Shown: positions 1-8,682 of the stretch, piece by piece
Layout of the letters: each line of letters begins with the position of its first letter
How positions within the stretch are numbered: the stretch's first letter is position 1
Assembly: GCA_003486645.1 (NCBI GenBank)
Contig: DNGI01000495.1
Span: forward strand, 1-14,961
DNA: 14,961 nt
Direction of reading: 5' to 3'
From: Cyanobacteria bacterium UBA11370
GTDB lineage: Bacteria; Cyanobacteriota; Cyanobacteriia; Cyanobacteriales; Coleofasciculaceae
Translations under genes and position numbers: made by a program
The notes under the pieces: generated by a model
Database searches by the model: none
What the model saw: only the letters and a program-made list of their open reading frames with translations
Told to the model about the DNA's origin: nothing

Positions 1-161
1 GTTGTTGGTTGTTAATTATTAATGCTCTTGGTAGTTGTATATACTCTCCCGGTCTCCCCACTCTAAGAGATAGAAGATGAGAGTTTCCCCTCTGCCCCCT
101 GCCCCCTTGCCTTCTTCCTCCCCATCCCCCCACTCCCCACTCCCCACTCCCTTTCTCAAAG
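1..161. repeat. Low-complexity intergenic repeats downstream of the kinase
   Basis: There is no gene here. Positions 1-14 are a GTTGTTGGTTGTTA tract, the complement of the AAC-rich repeats near 8620-8680 and 9885-9938. Positions 85-151 are almost pure pyrimidine on the plus strand and include three perfect tandem copies of CCCCACT at 128-148. Heptamer-based tandem repeats of this kind are common between genes in filamentous cyanobacteria (short tandemly repeated repetitive sequences). No clear terminator was seen for the kinase gene ending at 162. Confidence 0.7.
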
Positions 162-2501
162 TTACGACTCAGAAGACAATTTGGTATTAATTGGTACTTC
201 AACAATAAATTCCGTTCCTTTCCCCGGAGCAGAAATACAACTGAGTTTTCCCCCGTGTTTTTCCACTACAATTTGGTAGCTAATCGATAACCCCAAACCC
301 GTACCACTTCCCACAGGTTTGGTAGTAAAAAATGGGGTAAATATCTGTTGGCGTACTTCTTCGCTCATTCCTGAACCACTATCGGCAATCCGAATAACAG
401 CGATTTTAGAGTGTTGAGTTTCTGGGGGTTGTTCGACTTCAGAATTCAAGTTTGAGAACTCAGAACTTACAGAGGTACGAATCGTGATTGTAGGGATAAC
501 TAAAGACTCTTGTTCTAAAGCATCAATCGCATTACTGAGCAGATTCATAAAGACTTGATTCAACTGATTGGGATAACAGGCAACGGCAGGAACTTCACCA
601 TACTCTTTAACTACTTTAATCTCTGGGCGCTTGCCGTTGGCTTTCAGTCGGTGTTTTAAAATCAGTAAAGTATCATCAATGCCTTGATGGATATCTACAG
701 GCTTGAGATCGGATTCATCGAGTCTGTAAAAGCTGCGTAGCGATCGCACAATATCGTACATCCGATCAGCTCCAATTTGCATGGAATGGATCAGCTTTAA
801 CAAATCTTCTACCACAAAATTTAAGTCAATCTCCTCTTCGAGATTTTCAATTTCCGGTGTTCTGTTTGGGTAAGTTTTCTGATAAAGTTGAATTAAACTG
901 AGTAAGTCTTGGAAATATCGATGGGCATAGGTAAGATTTCCGGATATAAAGCTGACAGGGTTGTTGATTTCGTGAGCAAGTCCCGCAACCATTTGCCCTA
1001 GACTTGACATTTTTTCAGTTTGAATGAGTTGAGATTGAGTGCTTTTTAACTGGTTTAATGTAAGTTCGAGTTGCTTGGCTTTTTCTCGTTCTCGCGCTTC
1101 CGATTGTCGTAAGGCTTCCTCTGCTTGTTTGCGTTCAGTAATGTCTTGACTTACATAGAGTCCACAGAGTTGTTTCCCCAAGTCAATGAGTTCTGCCGAT
1201 AACAGCACAGTTCTGATCGTACCCGACTGAGTACGGCGTTGAAATTCCAAGTCTCGAACTGCTCCTACCTCGTGCAAAAGCTGTTTGAGCTGGACATCTT
1301 CTTCCTGATTAACGATAAGATTAAGCTCGGAATCGGTGTAACCAATTACCGTTTCACGGGGATACCCTGTATCCCGACAAAAACTATCATTAACTTCAAC
1401 ATAACGTCCTTCTGGGAAAGTCACAATTGCGATCGCTACAGGGGAACACTGAAAGGCTAGAGCAAACTTCTCTTCAGAGATTCGTAGCGCCGTTTCTGCG
1501 CGTTCTCGTTCCCCTGCTTCGAGAATCAAAGAGACTAAATCAGCGATAGATCGAGCAAAATTTTGGTCTTCGGCTGTCCAATGACGTGGGTTCCCAACCT
1601 GTTCATTACACAAAACTCCCACTGTCTGTCCCCCTAGCCGGATAGGAGCATCTAACATTGACATAATCCCTAAAGGAGTCAAATAAAATTCCGAAAACTC
1701 TTGAGTTCTCGGATCGGTATGCGCGTCATCTGCGGCAATTAATTGTTCTTGGGTTAAGGATTGAAAATACGTTGGATAATCGATATTTACGAGTTCAATT
1801 CCTGCACTATGTTGCTTAAGAGTTTGCTCAAATAAATCAAGGCATTGGAGTTTAGTATTGGTTTCATCATACAGCCATATACTAACTCGTTCAACATTAA
1901 TCGTTTCAGCCGTTGCTTCTGTAATTTCCTGGAGAGCTATTTTCAAATTTCCTTGATGAAGAGATTGATTTCTGGCAAGTTCCATTAAGACTAAGTTTTG
2001 ATGGCGCAGTGTAATTGCACTTTGCCGGAGTGCTTCTTCTGCGTATTGGCGTACCTGAATCTCTTGTTGTAGGCGTAGATTTTCCTCATGGAGTTGCTGA
2101 GAAAGTCGGCGGATACTCAATTGATTTTCAATCCGAACTAAAACCTCTTCCACCTCAAAAGGTTTAGTAATGTAATCTACCCCTCCCAAAGAAAACGCTT
2201 TCATCTTATCTAAGACTTCATATAACGCACTAATAAAAATAATGGGAATATCTTTTGTTTTCTCAGAAGCTTTTAGAATTTTACAGACTTGATAACCATC
2301 CATCTCCGGCATCATGATATCCAACAAAATCAAGTCAGGGGGAGCGAATTCAATCGATCTCAGAGCCAATTTACCGCTTGGTGCCAGCCGCACTTTATAC
2401 CCTTTTCTAGACAAAATCTCCGTTAAAATGTTCAAATTAGCAGGAGTATCATCAACTACTAAAATATTCCCTTTGGTGGAGTTTATTCGCTCTTGACTCA
2501 T
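162..2501 (-). CDS. Hybrid REC-GAF-PAS sensor histidine kinase
   Basis: This 779-residue protein has no signal peptide or membrane segment, so it should act in the cytoplasm. The order is: an N-terminal receiver domain (about 10-128; acidic pair D17/D18, phospho-acceptor D61 in LLDIMMP, S91, K113 in TKPF), a short coiled coil (133-165), a GAF domain (about 186-328), a PAS domain (about 340-458), a coiled coil (460-500), HisKA with H510 in GLAHEINNP, and HATPase_c (N653/N657, DSGSGM around 707-712, GTGLGLSI at 733-740). All catalytic motifs are intact. An N-terminal receiver means it can take phosphate from an upstream kinase and then signal onward; its own output partner is not in the window. 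The ATG at 2501 overlaps the stop codon of a decayed hybrid kinase by four bases (ATGA), so the two were once translationally coupled. The start is supported by this overlap and by the receiver beginning at about residue 10. The ligand of GAF/PAS is unknown. Confidence 0.93.
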   Translation of the reverse strand: MSQERINSTKGNILVVDDTPANLNILTEILSRKGYKVRLAPSGKLALRSIEFAPPDLILLDIMMPEMDGYQVCKILKASEKTKDIPIIFISALYEVLDKMKAFSLGGVDYITKPFEVEEVLVRIENQLSIRRLSQQLHEENLRLQQEIQVRQYAEEALRQSAITLRHQNLVLMELARNQSLHQGNLKIALQEITEATAETINVERVSIWLYDETNTKLQCLDLFEQTLKQHSAGIELVNIDYPTYFQSLTQEQLIAADDAHTDPRTQEFSEFYLTPLGIMSMLDAPIRLGGQTVGVLCNEQVGNPRHWTAEDQNFARSIADLVSLILEAGERERAETALRISEEKFALAFQCSPVAIAIVTFPEGRYVEVNDSFCRDTGYPRETVIGYTDSELNLIVNQEEDVQLKQLLHEVGAVRDLEFQRRTQSGTIRTVLLSAELIDLGKQLCGLYVSQDITERKQAEEALRQSEAREREKAKQLELTLNQLKSTQSQLIQTEKMSSLGQMVAGLAHEINNPVSFISGNLTYAHRYFQDLLSLIQLYQKTYPNRTPEIENLEEEIDLNFVVEDLLKLIHSMQIGADRMYDIVRSLRSFYRLDESDLKPVDIHQGIDDTLLILKHRLKANGKRPEIKVVKEYGEVPAVACYPNQLNQVFMNLLSNAIDALEQESLVIPTITIRTSVSSEFSNLNSEVEQPPETQHSKIAVIRIADSGSGMSEEVRQQIFTPFFTTKPVGSGTGLGLSISYQIVVEKHGGKLSCISAPGKGTEFIVEVPINTKLSSES

Positions 2502-3122
2502 GATTCACTCGCCCTTGGTTGGATTAAAGCCAATAACTCATCAAACTGAAACCCTTTCGCCAAATCAGCTAAGGTGTCGGTTAGCGTGTCATTTTGTTTC
2601 CCAATTGACTCGATGAGGGTTAGCATCAAATCTAAATCGCACTCAAGTTTTGCCTGGTATAGATTGAGTTAATCAATCGGCAGCTAAAACCGCAAGATCC
2701 TCTGGGTTGAGAGTAAACGTCTCAGTTTGAATTGACTTTGGCTCAGATGCTGGTTCATCCTAGACATATAGCACCTCAATATAGTTGTTCGTTGCCTCAA
2801 AGATGTCTTCCTCTGGGAAGGAAGGTTTGCCGATCAAATCATCGCAACCAACGGATAAAGCAGTAGTCTGCTCATCTTCTAGGGTACTTGCAATTAGAGC
2901 AATAATAGCGGAAGGGAAAATAGGAAATGAGGAATTTTTCAGTTGTCCCCTTATCCTCGTTCCACTCTGCTTACGTCTAATCTCTCTGGTTGCTTCATAC
3001 CCATCCATCCCAGACATCCGCCTATCCATCCCAATCAGATCGGGTTGTTAATTATCTCACAATTCAACAGCTTCTGCACAATTGCTAACTTTTTTAATCT
3101 AAAAATTAAGGGGGTTAACTAT
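2498..3122 (-). pseudogene. Relic of a hybrid histidine kinase (C-terminal receiver plus tail)
   Basis: Read on the minus strand from about 3119, the translation follows a receiver domain of cyanobacterial hybrid kinases: an NPLNF..IKKVSNCAEAVEL stretch, then QPDLI.MD, the MDGYEATREIR block (about 3010-2975), IIALIASTLEDE, and SVGCDDLIGKP. It continues into the characteristic C-terminal tail (LNPEDLAVL, then in another frame LECDLDLMLTLIESIG and DLAKGFQFDELLALIQ) and stops at 2498-2500. In-frame stops occur at 3099-3101 (TAG), 3057-3059 (TGA, where Trp is expected), 3048-3050 (TAA, where Trp is expected), 2760-2762 (TAG) and 2673-2675 (TGA, where Trp is expected), and there is a frameshift near 2655-2665. 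The piece 3029-2760 is open (89 codons) but is only half a receiver and lacks its own acidic pocket. The sensor, HisKA and HATPase parts are absent, since the cyclase gene ends just upstream. It is therefore a dead 5'-truncated gene. The stop overlaps the start of the following kinase, which suggests a former operon. Confidence 0.85.
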
Positions 3123-3150
3123 ACCAGTTCTCAATTTGATGAGGTACAAA
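3117..3150 (-). repeat. Possible dispersed repeat (TGTACCTCAT-type), copy 1
   Basis: The minus-strand sequence TGTACCTCAT, then nine bases, then AACT and a TAT/TAG stretch resembles 14896-14930 near the right end of the window. Both sit beside gene ends. It may be one member of a dispersed family, or the similarity may be chance. The 10-base identity is direct; the rest is weak. Confidence 0.3.
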
Positions 3151-3206
3151 TTTTTAGAGAGTAGGGACTAGGGAGTAGGAATTTATACCAATGAATTAAA
3201 TTTATC

Positions 3207-6200
3207 CTAGTATTTTTTCCCCGTAAGCCAATAGGTTACCATTTCACCCTTACCCTTAACAAAAATTGCGCCTCGCTTCTCTAATATATACTTATTCTGC
3301 AAGCGTTCATACGTCGCCGCCGTCACTTGAATTCCCCCAGCAATTCCCTGAGATTCCATGCGCGAAGCCACATTTACCGTATCACCCCAGAGGTCATAAA
3401 TAAACTTTTTCATGCCAATGACTCCGGCAACAACTGAACCTGTATTAATGCCAATCCGGATTTGGAAAGGTTCCCCTTTATCCGTGCGAAATTGGGTAAT
3501 AATCTGTTGCATATCCAATGCCATATTGGCGATCGCTTCGGCATGATCGGCTCTGGGTAGGGGCAATCCTCCTGCTACCATATAAGCATCCCCAATTGTT
3601 TTAATTTTTTCTAACCCATGCTGTTCCGAAAGCTGATCGAATGCGGAAATAATTGCTCCGAGTAAATTAACTAATTGTTTAGGAGGCATTCGAGTCGAAA
3701 GGGGTGTAAAGCCAACAATATCAGCAAATAAAATAGTAACTTCTTCAAATTGTTCAGCGATCAATGCCCCACCATTCTGCTTAACCAAGCCACTTTGATT
3801 TTGTTTTAATTGCGCCGCGATCGCCTGGGGAAAAATATTCAATAATAAGCGTTCTGAGTTTTCTTGTTCTGCTCGCAACGCTTCCTCAGCGTACTTGCGT
3901 TGGGTAATATCTTCTAAGACTCCTAAGATCCCAACGACATTTCCTTTTGAGTCATGAATCGGAATTTTACTCATATCAAGCCAAATCGTTTTCCCATCTG
4001 GAGAAGGTTTTGCTTTGGAGGCGATCACGTGTAATTGCGGGGTGTTTGTTTCAATAATTTTACGGTCTTGTTCACGGTAAAAATCAGCAATTTCTCGGTT
4101 AGGCAACAAGTCGTAATCCGTTAATCCTACGACGGCTTCTGGACTATCAACGCCTGTGGCTTCTGCCCAGTTTTTATTACAACCCAGGAAGATTAAATTA
4201 GTATCTTTCCAAAACACTTGTTGAGGAATATTATCGAGAATGAGCCGCAAATATTGTTCCTTTTGTTGGAGGGCTTCGGTTGCTTTTTTACGCTCAGTAA
4301 TATCGGTAATAAAGCCTTCAATGGTTAATAACTCACCGTCTGGTGAAAATACCCCTCGACCTTGCTCCCATACCCATTTTTGCTCCCCTGTAGCGGTAAT
4401 AATTCGATAGACAATGCGAAAAGGTTGGCGTTCTGCGATCGCAGCTTGCACCTCACCCTGTACTAACTCTCGGTCTTCCAGGAGAATTAATTTTTGGTAA
4501 GAAACATTTGAATTATTAATTAAATCTTCCGGTTGATACCCAGTCAAATCACAACACCCTTCACTAACAAATTTCATCGTCCAGTTTCGATCATTGCACG
4601 CTCGATACGCCATTCCTGGTAAATTACTCATTAACGTTGAGAGGGTTCGTTGACTTTCCGATAGCGCCTCTTGTGCTTGCTTGCGAACTGTAATATCATT
4701 AATCACAGAAAGCAGACAATCTTGTCCACCAATATTGATAATTTCTGCTGAAAAAAGACCTGTTCTAATTTCTCCGGATTTAATCCGAAAGTCGAATTCC
4801 TGATTGCGAATAGCTCCTTCATCAGTTAGCATTAAATGCAATCTGACTTGATCATCAGAATTAACCCAACAATTAAGTTCCATTGTTGTTCTGTCAATCA
4901 CGTCATCCCGACCATAACCGGTAATATTAAGAAAGCTATCATTCACTTCGATAAAACGTCCATCACTCAGAGTCGTAATTGTAATGGGATCGGGACTGGA
5001 ACGAAAGGCTAAAGCAAACTTTTCTTCGGATAACCGTAAGGCGGCGGTTCGTTGTTCAACGCGCTGTTCTAACTTTTCATTTGTCTTTTCTAACGCATTA
5101 AAATAGGAACGTAACTGATGAGCCATTTGGTTAAATGACTCCGCTAACATTCCTAGTTCTTGAATTCCCTCTCCTTCAAAGTTTTGGTCAAGTTGCCCAC
5201 TGGCGATCGCTCGACTAGCCGCACTTAATTGTAAAATCGGTCTAGTAATCCAGGTAGAGGTAAAGATTGCGATCACAGTCGCTACTACCAAAGCACCTAG
5301 GCATAAGGCGATAGTGGTGCGAGTATTGGCATTAATTTGTCCCATGAAATCCGCTTCAGGAACCACTACTACAATCAACCAATCTAATCCAAAATCATCG
5401 AAAAATGGCGTAACTTGAACATAATGCCGCGCCCCATCAATTTTAAAATTAAACTGTTGGGGGTCTTGAATATCCTGAAGGTTACTAAAGCGCTCTTTCA
5501 AATTCTGCGCTGTTAATCGAATGACAGTATTCTGGCTGTTTGATGCCTGAATCCGTTGGGTTTTACCTTGATTTAGAGGTAAGGGTTGTTCCTTACTAGA
5601 ACTGGCGACGAGTAAGCCATTATTTTCTAAGATAAATGTTTTCCCTGACTGACTAACCTTTAAACTATCTAAAAAATCATTGATTTGGGATAAAATTAGA
5701 TCAACACTGAGAATGCCTATAATTTGATGAGTTTGATTGTAAACCGGATAGCTAGCAGAAATAGATAAAATCTCTGGTTTATCCGTCCAGTGGTAAATTT
5801 GGCTCCACAGCGGTTTTCCTGCTTTCATCAGATCGGTGTACCAAGGCTCAACCAGGGGATTCCAGTTTTTGATAGCGATTCGATTCAGGCGATTTCCTTC
5901 GTTATCTGTCCCGTAAATATAAAGTTTCCCTAGACCCGACTTTTGGGATACTTCATTGATCAGCAGGTTATTATTATCTAACCGTTCAACTCCAATAAAT
6001 TCTCCTTGTTTATTGCCAAAAGAAATATAACCCACATCAAAAACCTGCATTTGCTTCCAGAAATACTTCTCCATGCTTTCAACATTGGCAGGGTTGAGTA
6101 GACCTAATTCAATGGCATCCGAATTAATTTGATTAATCTGATGAGGAATGGCTAAATAGCGATCAAGATGCTGCACAATACGGGTACTTACTTCAACTTG

Positions 6201-6371
6201 TAACTGACTGGCAAGGTCATTCACCGCCTTCTGTCCATTTTGTAATGAAAGCCATCCGGTTAACCCGACTGCTGCAAAGATTTGGAGAACTAAGGGCACA
6301 ATGAGAACAAGGCGCAGCGAAACCTTTTTAGAACCTTTAGAAACTCGATTGGTCAGAGTTTGCAATAACAT
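3207..6371 (-). CDS. Receptor adenylate cyclase (dCache-HAMP-PAS-PAS-PAS-class III cyclase)
   Basis: This 1054-residue membrane protein should make cAMP from ATP in response to external and internal signals. TM1 is at about 20-44, a periplasmic Cache-type sensor at about 48-345, TM2 at about 350-373, HAMP at about 374-426, and a coiled coil at 426-447. Three PAS domains follow (about 448-565, 572-695, 702-826), then a helical linker (ERLLLNIFPQAIA) and the class III cyclase domain (about 872-1045). Metal-binding aspartates are D884 (FADIVGF) and D928 (KTIGDAY). Adenine selectivity is indicated by K924 and D993 (YDLWGD), and the transition-state residues are N1000 and R1004. All are present, so an active adenylate rather than guanylate cyclase is expected. 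The start ATG at 6371 has GAGAG about 7 bases upstream. It lies upstream of and in the same direction as the kinase relic and the kinase at 162-2501. Its first PAS closely resembles the kinase PAS. Overall it resembles receptor-type cyanobacterial cyclases, but I do not assign a specific cya symbol. Confidence 0.93.
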   Translation of the reverse strand: MLLQTLTNRVSKGSKKVSLRLVLIVPLVLQIFAAVGLTGWLSLQNGQKAVNDLASQLQVEVSTRIVQHLDRYLAIPHQINQINSDAIELGLLNPANVESMEKYFWKQMQVFDVGYISFGNKQGEFIGVERLDNNNLLINEVSQKSGLGKLYIYGTDNEGNRLNRIAIKNWNPLVEPWYTDLMKAGKPLWSQIYHWTDKPEILSISASYPVYNQTHQIIGILSVDLILSQINDFLDSLKVSQSGKTFILENNGLLVASSSKEQPLPLNQGKTQRIQASNSQNTVIRLTAQNLKERFSNLQDIQDPQQFNFKIDGARHYVQVTPFFDDFGLDWLIVVVVPEADFMGQINANTRTTIALCLGALVVATVIAIFTSTWITRPILQLSAASRAIASGQLDQNFEGEGIQELGMLAESFNQMAHQLRSYFNALEKTNEKLEQRVEQRTAALRLSEEKFALAFRSSPDPITITTLSDGRFIEVNDSFLNITGYGRDDVIDRTTMELNCWVNSDDQVRLHLMLTDEGAIRNQEFDFRIKSGEIRTGLFSAEIINIGGQDCLLSVINDITVRKQAQEALSESQRTLSTLMSNLPGMAYRACNDRNWTMKFVSEGCCDLTGYQPEDLINNSNVSYQKLILLEDRELVQGEVQAAIAERQPFRIVYRIITATGEQKWVWEQGRGVFSPDGELLTIEGFITDITERKKATEALQQKEQYLRLILDNIPQQVFWKDTNLIFLGCNKNWAEATGVDSPEAVVGLTDYDLLPNREIADFYREQDRKIIETNTPQLHVIASKAKPSPDGKTIWLDMSKIPIHDSKGNVVGILGVLEDITQRKYAEEALRAEQENSERLLLNIFPQAIAAQLKQNQSGLVKQNGGALIAEQFEEVTILFADIVGFTPLSTRMPPKQLVNLLGAIISAFDQLSEQHGLEKIKTIGDAYMVAGGLPLPRADHAEAIANMALDMQQIITQFRTDKGEPFQIRIGINTGSVVAGVIGMKKFIYDLWGDTVNVASRMESQGIAGGIQVTAATYERLQNKYILEKRGAIFVKGKGEMVTYWLTGKKY

Positions 6372-6865
6372 TAGTCGCTCTCATCTCCCCAACTTATACC
6401 ATTTTGGATGCAAGGATTTTCGATTTCCGATTAGAAAAGCATTACGACTGCCTCAGAGTCAGGATTTAAAATGTGAAACCAATCAAACAAAATGCTATTA
6501 CCTGTTCATGGTTGTCCATCAGATACTCCCCCAATTCGATGCTTTAGGGAGTGGGGAGTGGGAAAGAGATTTTCATCAGTTATTGATCTACGCTGTTCCG
6601 GAGCGACAACTTATTGTTAAGCTAACTCAGCAATTAAATCTATTTCAGCCAAGTTTCCATGATAGCCATAGCAGCTTAAACTAGTCTGCGATCGCCTCTT
6701 ATCCCAATTTATGTTCTATCCAGTGATGCCCCATTTCCTCTTCCCCTTCCCCCTTCCCCACTTCCCCTTCCCTACTAGCCCAACAAAGTTTGTTTACCCC
6801 AATCGATTTATTATGGCGTAACCGGATAGAATAACTTGTTTGTCATTTTTTGGGGTGAAAATTTA
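6372..6865. other. Intergenic region between divergent cyclase and argG, with heptamer repeats
   Basis: No credible gene lies in these 494 bases. They include a HIP1 site (6688-6695), AGGGAGT/GGGGAGT tandem heptamers (6546-6562) and a pyrimidine-rich tract (about 6728-6778) made of CCCCTT/CCCCATT-like units. A 59-codon reading frame from 6508 is interrupted in character by the heptamer repeat and matches nothing I recognise. Promoters of both divergent genes must lie here. A TATAAG hexamer (minus strand, about 6394-6399) could be the cyclase -10 and TAGAAT (6827-6832) the argG -10, but neither has a good -35. Confidence 0.6.
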
Positions 6866-8068
6866 ATGGGTCGTGCTGAAAAAGTTGTCCTTGCCTATTC
6901 AGGCGGAGTCGATACCTCGGTCTGTATTCCCTATCTCAAAGAAGAATGGGGCGTGAAGGACGTGATTACTCTAGCGGCGGATTTAGGTCAAGGAGATGAA
7001 TTAGGGCCAATTCAACAAAAAGCCTTAAAATCCGGTGCAGCAGAATCCCTGGTTGTTGATGCGACGGAGAGCTTCGTCAAAGACTATGCTTTTCCTGCTA
7101 TTATGGCGAATGCCCTCTATGAAAATCGCTATCCCTTATCAACCGCTCTGGCGCGTCCACTGATTGCTAAATTGTTAGTGGAAGCCGCTGAAAAATACGG
7201 GGCTGATGCTGTAGCCCACGGCTGCACAGGGAAAGGGAACGATCAAGTGCGGTTTGATGTTTCAATTATGGCACTGAACCCTAACTTGAAGGTACTGGCA
7301 CCTGCCAGGGAATGGGGGTTTAGCCGAGAGGATGCGATCGCCTATGGGGAACGCTTCGGTATTCCTGCACCTGTGAAAAAGTCGTCTCCTTATAGCATTG
7401 ACCGTAATCTGTTAGGACGTAGTATTGAAGCCGGAGTTCTCGAAGATCCAGCTTCTGAAGCGCCAGAGGAAATTTATGTGATGACCAAGGCGATTTCAGA
7501 CACTCCTGATCAGCCAGAATACATCGAAATTGGCTTTGAACAGGGCGTTCCTATTTCCCTGAATGGTAACACCCTCGATCCCGTAGCGCTGATTAGTCAA
7601 CTCAACCAGATTGCCGGAAATCATGGTGTTGGGCGAATTGATATGGTGGAGAACCGCTTAGTCGGGATCAAATCCAGAGAAATTTACGAAGTCCCTGCTC
7701 TTTTAACCTTAATCCATGCCCATCGAGACTTGGAAAGCCTGACGTTAACGGCGGATGTTTCTCAGTACAAGCGGGGGATTGAAGAAACCTACAGCCATTT
7801 AATTTACAAAGGATTGTGGTATAGTCCCCTCAAAGCGGCTTTAGATGCCTTCATTCAACAAACCCAAGCACGGGTATCGGGTACAGTCCGGGTTAAATTC
7901 TTCAAAGGTAATGCCACTATTGTAGGTCGCTGGTCAGACAATTCCCTCTATACTCCAGACTTAGCCACCTACACCTCTGAAGACCAATTTGACCACAAAG
8001 CGGCTGAAGGCTTTATCTATATTTGGGGATTACCCACTCGCATTTGGTCTGAGAAAACGAGAGGGTAG
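6866..8068 (+). CDS. argG: Argininosuccinate synthase
   Basis: This enzyme condenses citrulline and aspartate with ATP to form argininosuccinate, the penultimate step of arginine synthesis, in the cytoplasm. The 400-residue product has the usual family length. It shows the N-type ATP pyrophosphatase loop AYSGGVDTS (10-18), the substrate-binding motif [10 protein letters not shown] (118-127), and [15 protein letters not shown] (176-190). The frame is open from 6836, but the extra ten residues there ([10 protein letters not shown]) are untypical; homologues as I know them begin [13 protein letters not shown], which fits the ATG at 6866. A GGGGTGA stretch at 6852-6858 is a weak ribosome-binding site for this start. 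It stands alone: the cyclase upstream is divergent and the next genes are on the other strand. No truncation or missing residue was noticed. Confidence 0.97.
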   Translation: MGRAEKVVLAYSGGVDTSVCIPYLKEEWGVKDVITLAADLGQGDELGPIQQKALKSGAAESLVVDATESFVKDYAFPAIMANALYENRYPLSTALARPLIAKLLVEAAEKYGADAVAHGCTGKGNDQVRFDVSIMALNPNLKVLAPAREWGFSREDAIAYGERFGIPAPVKKSSPYSIDRNLLGRSIEAGVLEDPASEAPEEIYVMTKAISDTPDQPEYIEIGFEQGVPISLNGNTLDPVALISQLNQIAGNHGVGRIDMVENRLVGIKSREIYEVPALLTLIHAHRDLESLTLTADVSQYKRGIEETYSHLIYKGLWYSPLKAALDAFIQQTQARVSGTVRVKFFKGNATIVGRWSDNSLYTPDLATYTSEDQFDHKAAEGFIYIWGLPTRIWSEKTRG

Positions 8069-8073
8069 GGAGT

Positions 8074-8129
8074 TGTCAATTTAAGGTTGACAGACCTGTA
8101 GGGTGACGAAGATCACCTTCAAAGAAGGT
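8074..8129 (+). promoter_or_regulatory. Small alternative hairpins after argG
   Basis: Three short inverted repeats follow the argG stop: TGTCAA/TTGACA (8074-8079 with 8087-8092), GGTGA/TCACC (8102-8106 with 8113-8117) and ACCTTC/GAAGGT (8115-8120 with 8124-8129, loop AAA). The last two share bases 8115-8117, so they cannot form together. None is followed by a T-run, so they are not typical intrinsic terminators. They could be part of the argG 3' end or of the left end of the mobile-element remnant that follows. The function is unknown. Confidence 0.4.
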
Positions 8130-8130
8130 A

Positions 8131-8175
8131 AAGCCCACATATCACCTATAACACTTTAGGCGATAATGTGGGCTT
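8131..8175 (+). repeat. Long hairpin (18 bp stem) downstream of argG
   Basis: AAGCCCACAT (8131-8140) pairs perfectly with ATGTGGGCTT (8166-8175). The stem continues with ATCACCTA (8141-8148) against TAGGCGAT (8157-8164), giving one mismatch and a one-base bulge, around an 8-base loop. No T-run follows. Candidates are the left-end palindrome of an IS200/IS605-type element (whose right end is at 8560-8590), or an argG mRNA 3'-end structure. The hairpin itself is certain; its role is not. Confidence 0.6.
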
Positions 8176-8295
8176 CAGGGTTTCGAGGGTGCATCTGCTC
8201 TTCCCAAACAGAGTGCATCTACTATGTACTGCTACTACAACTAGTTTGAACTCTCTAAAGGTGTTTTAGGTTTAGGAATAATGAAGCCGTTGTAA
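8176..8295. other. Non-coding stretch inside the argG-dedA gap
   Basis: No gene or recognised RNA was found. It contains two near-identical decamers, GGGTGCATCT (8188-8197) and GAGTGCATCT (8211-8220), around a short spacer. It probably belongs to the eroded interior of the mobile-element remnant, but nothing proves that. Confidence 0.35.
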
Positions 8296-8590
8296 AACGT
8301 TGATGAATTTGGTGAGTTCCTTTGTCTAAAGTTACTGGCTAAGATCGACGAAACCTCTTCAAGGTATTGTTTAGGGAGAATTATGGATGTTCAGGGTGAA
8401 CACAATTATAACTGCGATCGCGTCCAGAAAAACTCCAGCGTGAGAGAGCGCCTCAGTAAATATAGAAATGGTCGGCATGGGGCATCGGCACGACCTTAAA
8501 CGTACACAGAGAGACTGTAAGACTACGAAAGGTAGCACGACTCATTGAAGTGTAAAGAATCACCGTAGCTTCAGCCCGGTGAGTATGTCA
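8296..8590 (+). mobile_element. Decayed 3' end of an IS200/IS605-type TnpB element
   Basis: The right end is the hairpin TCACCG/CGGTGA (8560-8565 with 8577-8582) followed by GAGTATGTCA. This is the layout I know from cyanobacterial IS605/TnpB elements, which end in a hairpin and GGGGAGTATGTCAA. Upstream, an open but startless frame (8296-8499) contains KIDE.SSRYC and later NCDRVQK, reminiscent of the C-terminal KvDe.yTS..C zinc-ribbon region of TnpB, but with most cysteines missing. Small stems GGTCG/CGACC (8470-8474 with 8491-8495) and CTAC/GTAG (8523-8526 with 8532-8535) lie in the stretch where TnpB elements encode their guide (omega) RNA. No intact tnpA or tnpB is present. The left end is not established; the hairpin at 8131 is a candidate. 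The terminal hairpin is seen directly; the assignment to this family is from memory and the protein match is faint. Confidence 0.5.
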
Positions 8591-8604
8591 AAATCCGACC
8601 TTAG

Positions 8605-8682
8605 ATTATCACAAACCCAACAACTAACAACTAGGGGGATAGGGAGGGATGGGAGAACAACAAACAACCAACAACCACAATA
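8605..8682. repeat. AAC-rich short repeats at the 3' end of the DedA gene
   Basis: Runs such as CAACAACTAACAACTA (8619-8634) and AACAACAAACAACCAACAACC flank a G-rich GGGGGATAGGGAGGGATGGGAG stretch. The AAC units match the repeats just before the cca gene and, on the other strand, the first bases of the window. Confidence 0.65.

Noticed and set aside
2760..3029. 89-codon frame as a real stand-alone response regulator
   Set aside because: It is only the second half of a receiver, without the acidic pocket, and homology continues on both sides across stop codons.
6301..6684. Plus-strand open frame of 127 codons
   Set aside because: Its start lies inside the cyclase gene on the other strand, it runs through the GGGGAGT repeat, and it shows no recognisable domain.
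6836..6865. Upstream ATG giving ArgG ten extra residues
   Set aside because: The extension is hydrophobic and unlike ArgG N termini; the ATG at 6866 matches the family start.
8131..8175. Intrinsic terminator of argG
   Set aside because: The stem is strong but there is no T-run after it on the argG strand.
8069..8682. CRISPR array, tRNA, tmRNA, RNase P RNA or group II intron in the long gap
   Set aside because: I saw no regularly spaced repeats, no T-loop sequence, and no intron domain V-like hairpin or RNase P core motifs.
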